From Cohnella phaseoli (GTDB lineage: Bacteria; Bacillota; Bacilli; Paenibacillales; Paenibacillaceae): 64,000 bases of DNA. How positions within the stretch are numbered: the stretch's first letter is position 1; every line of letters begins with the position of its first letter. The notes under the pieces were generated by a model. That model searched no databases, was not told the DNA's origin, and was given only the letters and a program-made list of their open reading frames with translations. Shown here in pieces: positions 60,007 to 64,000 of this stretch. The stretch spans positions 49,519 through 113,518 of the forward strand of contig NZ_QRDZ01000033.1 in the NCBI RefSeq assembly GCF_003386235.1, in the 5' to 3' direction. Made by a program: the position numbers and the translations under genes.

Positions 60007-61014
60007 ATGAAAAAATGGACCATGCTTCTCGTATCGACATTGCTCGTCGCTCTGACGCTGAGCGCTTGCGGCGGCAAGAAGGAATCTGGCGGACAGCCGT
60101 CGGCATCGAATGCAGGCGGAAGCGCGCCTGCGGCCAGCGAAGGCAAGCTGTACATCCCGATCGTCTCCAAGGGCTTCCAGCATCAATTCTGGCAGGCGGT
60201 TAAGCAAGGCGCCGAGAAAGCGGCGGCCGAGCTCGGCGTCGAAATTACGTTCGAAGGACCGGAGACGGAAGCTCAGGTCGACAAGCAGATCGAAATGCTG
60301 CAGGCGGCATTGGATAAGAAGCCCGCAGCTATCGGTTTCGCGGCGCTGGACAGCCAGGCGTCGGTGCCTTATCTGGAGCAGGCGCAGGCTGCGGGCATTC
60401 CCGTCGTCGCCTTCGACTCCGGCGTAGAGAGCAGGATTCCGGTTACGACGGCGGCAACGAACAACGTCGCGGCATCCGCGATGGCGGCCAAAAAAATGGC
60501 CGAGCTGATCGGCAACGAGGGCGAGATCGCCATGGTTGTCCACGATCAGACTAGCCGCACTGGCGTCGATCGCCGCGACGGCTTCAAGAACGAGATTGAG
60601 ACGAACCACCCGAACATTAAAATCGTGGACATTCAGTACGGCGGCGGCGACCATCTGAAATCGACCGACCTTGCTAAGGCAATTATTCAGGCGCATCCGA
60701 ATTTGAAAGGCATTTTCGGCTCCAACGAAGGCTCCGCCATCGGCGTGTTCAACGCCGTGACCGAGCTCGGCCTCGAAGGCAAAATTACCGTAATCGGCTT
60801 CGATTCCGGCAAGCAGCAGATCGATGCGATCAAATCCGGCAAGATGGCCGGGGCGATTACTCAGAATCCGGTCGGCATCGGCTACGAAACCGTCAAGGCG
60901 GCCGTCGCCGCGGTGAAGGGCGAGAAAGTCGAGCCGATTATCGACACAGGCTTCTTCTGGTACGACCAGTCCAATATCGACAGCGAGGAAATTAAAGCCG
61001 CTCTATACGAATAA
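60007..61014 (+). CDS. Sugar ABC transporter substrate-binding lipoprotein
   Basis: 335 residues. Signal with lipobox LSAC (Cys about residue 20) followed by GGKKESGGQPSAS linker. The type I periplasmic binding fold is clear (LYIPIVSKGFQHQFWQAVKQGAEKAAAELGVEITFEGPETEAQVDKQIEMLQAAL; FDSGVESRIPVTTAATNN; GVFNAVTELGLEGKITVIGFDSGKQQIDAIKSGKMAGAITQNPVGIGYE). It delivers substrate to the permease. It is similar in plan to the sensor protein at 56203, so the two probably bind the same or related sugars. ATG at 60007 after a GGGGAGAAC site. Confidence 0.93.
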   Translation: MKKWTMLLVSTLLVALTLSACGGKKESGGQPSASNAGGSAPAASEGKLYIPIVSKGFQHQFWQAVKQGAEKAAAELGVEITFEGPETEAQVDKQIEMLQAALDKKPAAIGFAALDSQASVPYLEQAQAAGIPVVAFDSGVESRIPVTTAATNNVAASAMAAKKMAELIGNEGEIAMVVHDQTSRTGVDRRDGFKNEIETNHPNIKIVDIQYGGGDHLKSTDLAKAIIQAHPNLKGIFGSNEGSAIGVFNAVTELGLEGKITVIGFDSGKQQIDAIKSGKMAGAITQNPVGIGYETVKAAVAAVKGEKVEPIIDTGFFWYDQSNIDSEEIKAALYE

Positions 61015-61048
61015 CGGACGGGGCCGAGACAGGAACGGATGATGGGAA

Positions 61049-61081
61049 AGCAGTCCGGGCGCATCTCGCGTCCGGACTGCT
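61049..61081 (+). terminator. Hairpin after the binding-protein gene
   Basis: AGCAGTCCGG / CCGGACTGCT, 10 perfect pairs, followed by GTCGTACTTT. The poor T run suggests partial termination or mRNA 3'-end protection of the highly expressed binding-protein message. Confidence 0.6.
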
Positions 61082-61135
61082 GTCGTACTTTAAGGAAAGG
61101 GCGATCGAATCTACGATCGGACAGGAGGAGAGAAA

Positions 61136-62143
61136 ATGAAAGCGTTAGTCTACAAGCAGCCCGGGGACGTCCGCATCGAGGAACGGGAGATTCCCGCGCC
61201 GAAGCCGGGGGAAGCGCTCATCCGGGTCGCCGCCGCGGGGCTCTGCGGCACGGACCGGCATATCGCGGACGGCAGCTATCGCGGCGCGCCCGGCATTGTG
61301 CTCGGGCATGAGCTGGCGGGCGTCGTCGTCGAAGTCGGCTCGGGAGTCAGGGACCTGACTGTCGGGACGGCGGTAGGCGTCGATCCGAATTTGGCCTGCC
61401 GGGCCTGCGAACGATGCCGCGCGGGCAAGCCCCATCTGTGCGCCAACGCCCAGGCGGTAGGCGTCACCCGGGACGGAGGACTAGCTCCCTATGTGTGCGT
61501 GCCGGCGGAGCTGCTCGCGCCGCTTCCGGCAGGGCTGTCTCCCGTACACGCGATATTGGGAGAGCCGCTGTCGTGCGTTGTGCACGCTCTTGATCGGGCG
61601 GAGATCAAGCCGGGAGGACGAGCCGCGGTATGGGGGCTCGGCACGGCCGGCATCATGATGATTCAGCTGTTGAAGGCGCTCGGCCAGACTAGAATCGTCG
61701 GCGTAAGCCATCATGAAGATCACCGCAGGCTTGCGCTGCGTGCCGGAGCGACGGAAGTGATGACTCAGGAGGAAGCGAGAATCGGACTTGAGGTCGATCT
61801 GGCGGTGGAGGCGTCCGGCTCGCCGTCGGCGTTCGGACCGGCTTTCGACGCGCTCGCTCCCGGAGGAACGCTGCTCGTCTACGGCGTCATGAATCCGGAG
61901 GATACGGTTGCGCTCAAGCCTGAAGCGATGTTCCGCAAGGAGCTGCGGATCGTGGCCAGCTATGTCGGCCCGTCGACGCTCGACCGGGCCTTGTCCCTGC
62001 TGAGCGCCGGCACCGTCGACGCGGAGCTGCTGCTGGGCGACCGCCTGTCGCTTGGGGAAGCGCGGGAATGGGTACTGAAGCAGGGACCGAGGAGAAAAGC
62101 GAAGGCGCACGTTATTTTCGAACACGAGGAGGCAATGCCATGA
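61136..62143 (+). CDS. Zinc-dependent medium-chain alcohol/polyol dehydrogenase 1
   Basis: 335 residues, MDR superfamily. Catalytic zinc site: Cys in GLCGTDRH and the GHE of VLGHELAGVV. Structural zinc: four Cys in CRACERCRAGKPHLC. The cofactor region is AAVWGLGTAGIMMIQLLKALG. It resembles sorbitol/threonine dehydrogenase-type enzymes that oxidise a secondary alcohol with NAD(P). The gene sits directly behind a sugar importer, so an imported polyol or sugar is the likely substrate. ATG at 61136 with CAGGAGGAGAG upstream; overlaps the next gene by 4 bases. Confidence 0.87.
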   Translation: MKALVYKQPGDVRIEEREIPAPKPGEALIRVAAAGLCGTDRHIADGSYRGAPGIVLGHELAGVVVEVGSGVRDLTVGTAVGVDPNLACRACERCRAGKPHLCANAQAVGVTRDGGLAPYVCVPAELLAPLPAGLSPVHAILGEPLSCVVHALDRAEIKPGGRAAVWGLGTAGIMMIQLLKALGQTRIVGVSHHEDHRRLALRAGATEVMTQEEARIGLEVDLAVEASGSPSAFGPAFDALAPGGTLLVYGVMNPEDTVALKPEAMFRKELRIVASYVGPSTLDRALSLLSAGTVDAELLLGDRLSLGEAREWVLKQGPRRKAKAHVIFEHEEAMP

Positions 62144-63150
62144 AAGCGCTGGTGATGGAGGAGGCACGACGAGCGGTCGTCAAGGAGGTTCCCTATCCGG
62201 CGCCCGGCCCGGGGGAGTTGACGATCCGCGTGATGGCCTGCGGCATTTGCGGCACCGATCTGCACATTTATCAGGGAACGTTCCTGCCCGCTTATCCGCT
62301 TATTCCCGGGCACGAGTTCGCGGGAGTCGTGCATGAGGTCGGAGAGGGCGTTGTCCGTTTTCGGCCGGGGGATCGGGTGGCCGTCGATCCGTCCTTGTTT
62401 TGCGGCAAATGCGATTACTGTTTGAGCGGCCGGGGTAACCATTGCGTCAAGTGGCAGGCGACGGGCGACACGGTAAACGGGGCGATGGCGGAGTTCGTGC
62501 GCGTGCCGGAGGAGACCGCGTTCGCGATGCCTGAGGGCATGACGTTTGCCGAAGGGGCGTTTATCGAACCGATCGCCTGTGTCGTGCACGGCATGAATCA
62601 GCTTGAACTGAAGGTCGGACAGAGCGTGCTGCTGTTCGGGGCCGGAAGCATGGGCCAGCTGCTGATCCAGGCATTGTCGCACGCAGGCGCGGGGGAGCTG
62701 GCCGTCGTCGACGTCGCGCAGGGCAAGCTGGACATGGCGCTGCGCAACGGCGCTACGCATGCTTATTTCAGCAGCGAGATCGAAACTGCGCTCGACGGCC
62801 GCAGACGGCATAACGGCTTCGACGCGGTTATCGACGTTACCGGCATTCCGTCTGTCATCGAGTCGCAATTTCAGTATTTGGCGCCGAAGGGGACGCATCT
62901 GCAGTTCGGCGTTGCGCCCCGCGACGCCGTGATCGGCATACGTCCGTTCGATATTTATCACAACGACTGGAAGCTGGTCGGATCAATGGCGGTCAACCAT
63001 ACGTTCAAGCCGGCGATGGACTGGATCGCCGCCGGACGGTTCGATACGGCGCCGCTCGTCTCCAAGGTTATTCGCCTGGAGGACGTTCCGGCCTTCTTCG
63101 AGGCCGGCAAGGCCGCCGAGTTGATGAAGGTGCAGATCAGCTTCGAGTAA
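62140..63150 (+). CDS. Zinc-dependent medium-chain alcohol/polyol dehydrogenase 2
   Basis: 336 residues, the same superfamily as its neighbour but clearly different in sequence. Motifs: GICGTDLHIYQG, IPGHEFAGVVHEVGEGV, structural zinc CGKCDYCLSGRGNHC and cofactor motif LLFGAGSMGQLLIQAL. The pair might act in series (oxidise one polyol, reduce another) or on different substrates. ATG at 62140 follows GAGGAGG and overlaps the first dehydrogenase stop. A 22-bp perfect hairpin and a long repeat array follow. Confidence 0.87.
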   Translation: MKALVMEEARRAVVKEVPYPAPGPGELTIRVMACGICGTDLHIYQGTFLPAYPLIPGHEFAGVVHEVGEGVVRFRPGDRVAVDPSLFCGKCDYCLSGRGNHCVKWQATGDTVNGAMAEFVRVPEETAFAMPEGMTFAEGAFIEPIACVVHGMNQLELKVGQSVLLFGAGSMGQLLIQALSHAGAGELAVVDVAQGKLDMALRNGATHAYFSSEIETALDGRRRHNGFDAVIDVTGIPSVIESQFQYLAPKGTHLQFGVAPRDAVIGIRPFDIYHNDWKLVGSMAVNHTFKPAMDWIAAGRFDTAPLVSKVIRLEDVPAFFEAGKAAELMKVQISFE

Positions 63151-63155
63151 CTAAA

Positions 63156-63214
63156 GCAGCAGCATAAACGGCGGTGCAGGGGAACGGGTCCCGCACCGCC
63201 GTTTATGCTGCTGC
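63156..63214. repeat. 22-bp perfect inverted repeat after the dehydrogenase gene
   Basis: Left arm 63156-63177 (GCAGCAGCATAAAC..., ending GGCGGTGC) and right arm 63193-63214 pair perfectly over 22 bases around a 15-base loop. There is no T run on either side. It is far stronger than needed for termination and may protect the mRNA 3' end or block read-through from either direction. Confidence 0.85.
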
Positions 63215-63232
63215 GCGCTAGTTGGAGTAGAA

Positions 63233-63903
63233 CCCTCCCAGATACCTATTACCCAGGTATCGGCTCAAACGGATCGAATAAGTCCCTTCCAGATACCTAT
63301 TTCCTCGGCATCGGCTCAGACGGATCGAATAAGTCCCTCCCAGATACCTATCACCTCGGCATCGGCTCGAGCAGATCGAATAAGTCCCTCCCAGATACCT
63401 ATTACCCCGGCATCGGCTCAGACGTATCGAATAAGTCCCTTCCAGATACCTATCACCTCGGCATCGGCTCGAGCAGATCGAATAAGTCCCTCCCAGATAC
63501 CTATCTCCTCGGCATCAGCTCAGACGGATCGAATAAGTCCCTTCCAGATACCTATCTCCTCGGCATCGGTTCAGACGGATCGAATAAGTCCCTTCCAGAT
63601 ACCTATCTCCTCGGCATCGGCTCGAGCAGATCGAATAAGTCCCTCCCAGATACCTATTACCCCGGCATCGGCTCAGACGGATCGAATAAGTCCCTCCCAG
63701 ATACCTATCACCTCGGCATCGGCTCAGACGGATCGAATAAGTCCCTCCCAGATACCTATCACCTCGGCATCGGCTCAGACGGATCGAATAAGTCCCTCCC
63801 AGATACCTATCACCTCGGCATCGGCTCAGACGGATCGAATAAGTCCCTCCCAGATACCTATTACCCCGGCATCGGCTCAGACGGATCGAATAAGTCCCTC
63901 CCA
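63233..63903. repeat. 51-bp tandem repeat array 3
   Basis: Thirteen units; the marker GATACC falls at 63241 and then every 51 bases to 63853, without a single length change. Units are 90-100% alike. Unit shape: GATACCTAT, variable six bases, GGCATCGGCTC, variable part, GATCGAATAAGTCCCTCCCA. One frame stays open through the whole array because 51 is a multiple of three (SLPDTYHLGIGSDGSNK), but there is no ribosome binding site. The array fills most of the last 850 bases of the window, where no gene is seen. Confidence 0.93.
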
Positions 63904-63918
63904 GAGTTACTACTTACG

Positions 63919-63946
63919 TCTCCCTGAAATCCTAGGGAGATGTTTT
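63919..63946. terminator. Terminator-like hairpin after array 3
   Basis: TCTCCCT (63919-63925) / AGGGAGA (63934-63940), then TGTTTT. Bases 63947-64000 are AT-rich with no feature I can name. Confidence 0.5.
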
Positions 63947-64000
63947 CTGCTTTAAAGGGTTTTCGGTATGTGATGTAGAAGTATTCTCCAATCAGATTTT

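Noticed and set aside
31303..63903. CRISPR arrays
   Set aside because: The whole 51-bp unit is repeated without unique spacers and no cas genes are present.
63205..63927. Long open frame through array 3 (240 codons of a 17-residue repeat)
   Set aside because: No ribosome binding site; the ATG lies inside a perfect hairpin; the frame stays open only because a 51-bp unit without a stop in that frame is repeated.

Overview
The window is GC-rich Firmicute chromosome, most likely Paenibacillaceae (Paenibacillus or Cohnella type). The evidence is Gram-positive ribosome binding sites (AGGAGG type), U-tailed intrinsic terminators, spore-former genes (ypjB type), S-layer and copper-amine-oxidase-like wall proteins, bacillithiol genes, and a gene order that follows the Bacillus subtilis ypiB-ypiF-qcrABC-ypjA-ypjB-ypjD-dapB-mgsA-bshB1-bshA-cca-birA-panBCD-dinG-ypmB segment almost gene for gene. 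I see no tRNA, rRNA, prophage or true CRISPR.

Layout. 1-7.5 kb: tail of an anti-sigma factor, a histidine phosphatase, small ypi genes, and the menaquinol:cytochrome c reductase operon qcrABC behind a clear sigma-A promoter. 7.8-22.4 kb: housekeeping operons for lysine (dapB), methylglyoxal, bacillithiol, tRNA CCA ends, biotin ligase, pantothenate (panBCD behind an attenuator-like leader), DinG, Rex, an MTA/SAH deaminase and a YpmB/TseB-like protein. 22.7-24.7 kb: a compact FtsH-like protease with a membrane partner and a CtsR-like operator. 24.9-31.2 kb: a chemotaxis receptor, an autoregulated ECF sigma/anti-sigma pair, then a 3-hydroxyacyl-CoA dehydrogenase-like gene, ackA and dnaD. 31.6-40 kb: a methionine-salvage locus (mtnB, mtnX, mtnW, mtnE, mtnU) with proBAC inserted in it under a T-box leader. 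40.4-43.4 kb: LysR regulator divergent from leuCD. 43.6-52.6 kb: cell-wall amidase, SLH protein, an OmpR-type two-component system and two exported proteins. 52.8-63.2 kb: a sugar or polyol system: YesN/YesM-type two-component pair plus a membrane-anchored binding protein, an ABC importer and two zinc dehydrogenases.

The most unusual structure is a family of three tandem arrays (31.3, 40.05 and 63.2 kb). All have a period of exactly 51 bp and share a partly palindromic core, although the rest of the unit differs. The two internal arrays fill the only two convergent gene junctions in the window. The third follows the last plus-strand gene. One unit of the 40 kb array carries paired changes that keep its hairpin. 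I do not recognise this family.

Other points: an ECF-type promoter upstream of sigma and a look-alike upstream of the cell-wall amidase; proline T-box control that probably extends to methionine-salvage genes; a DinG that keeps both the exonuclease domain and the iron-sulphur cysteines.
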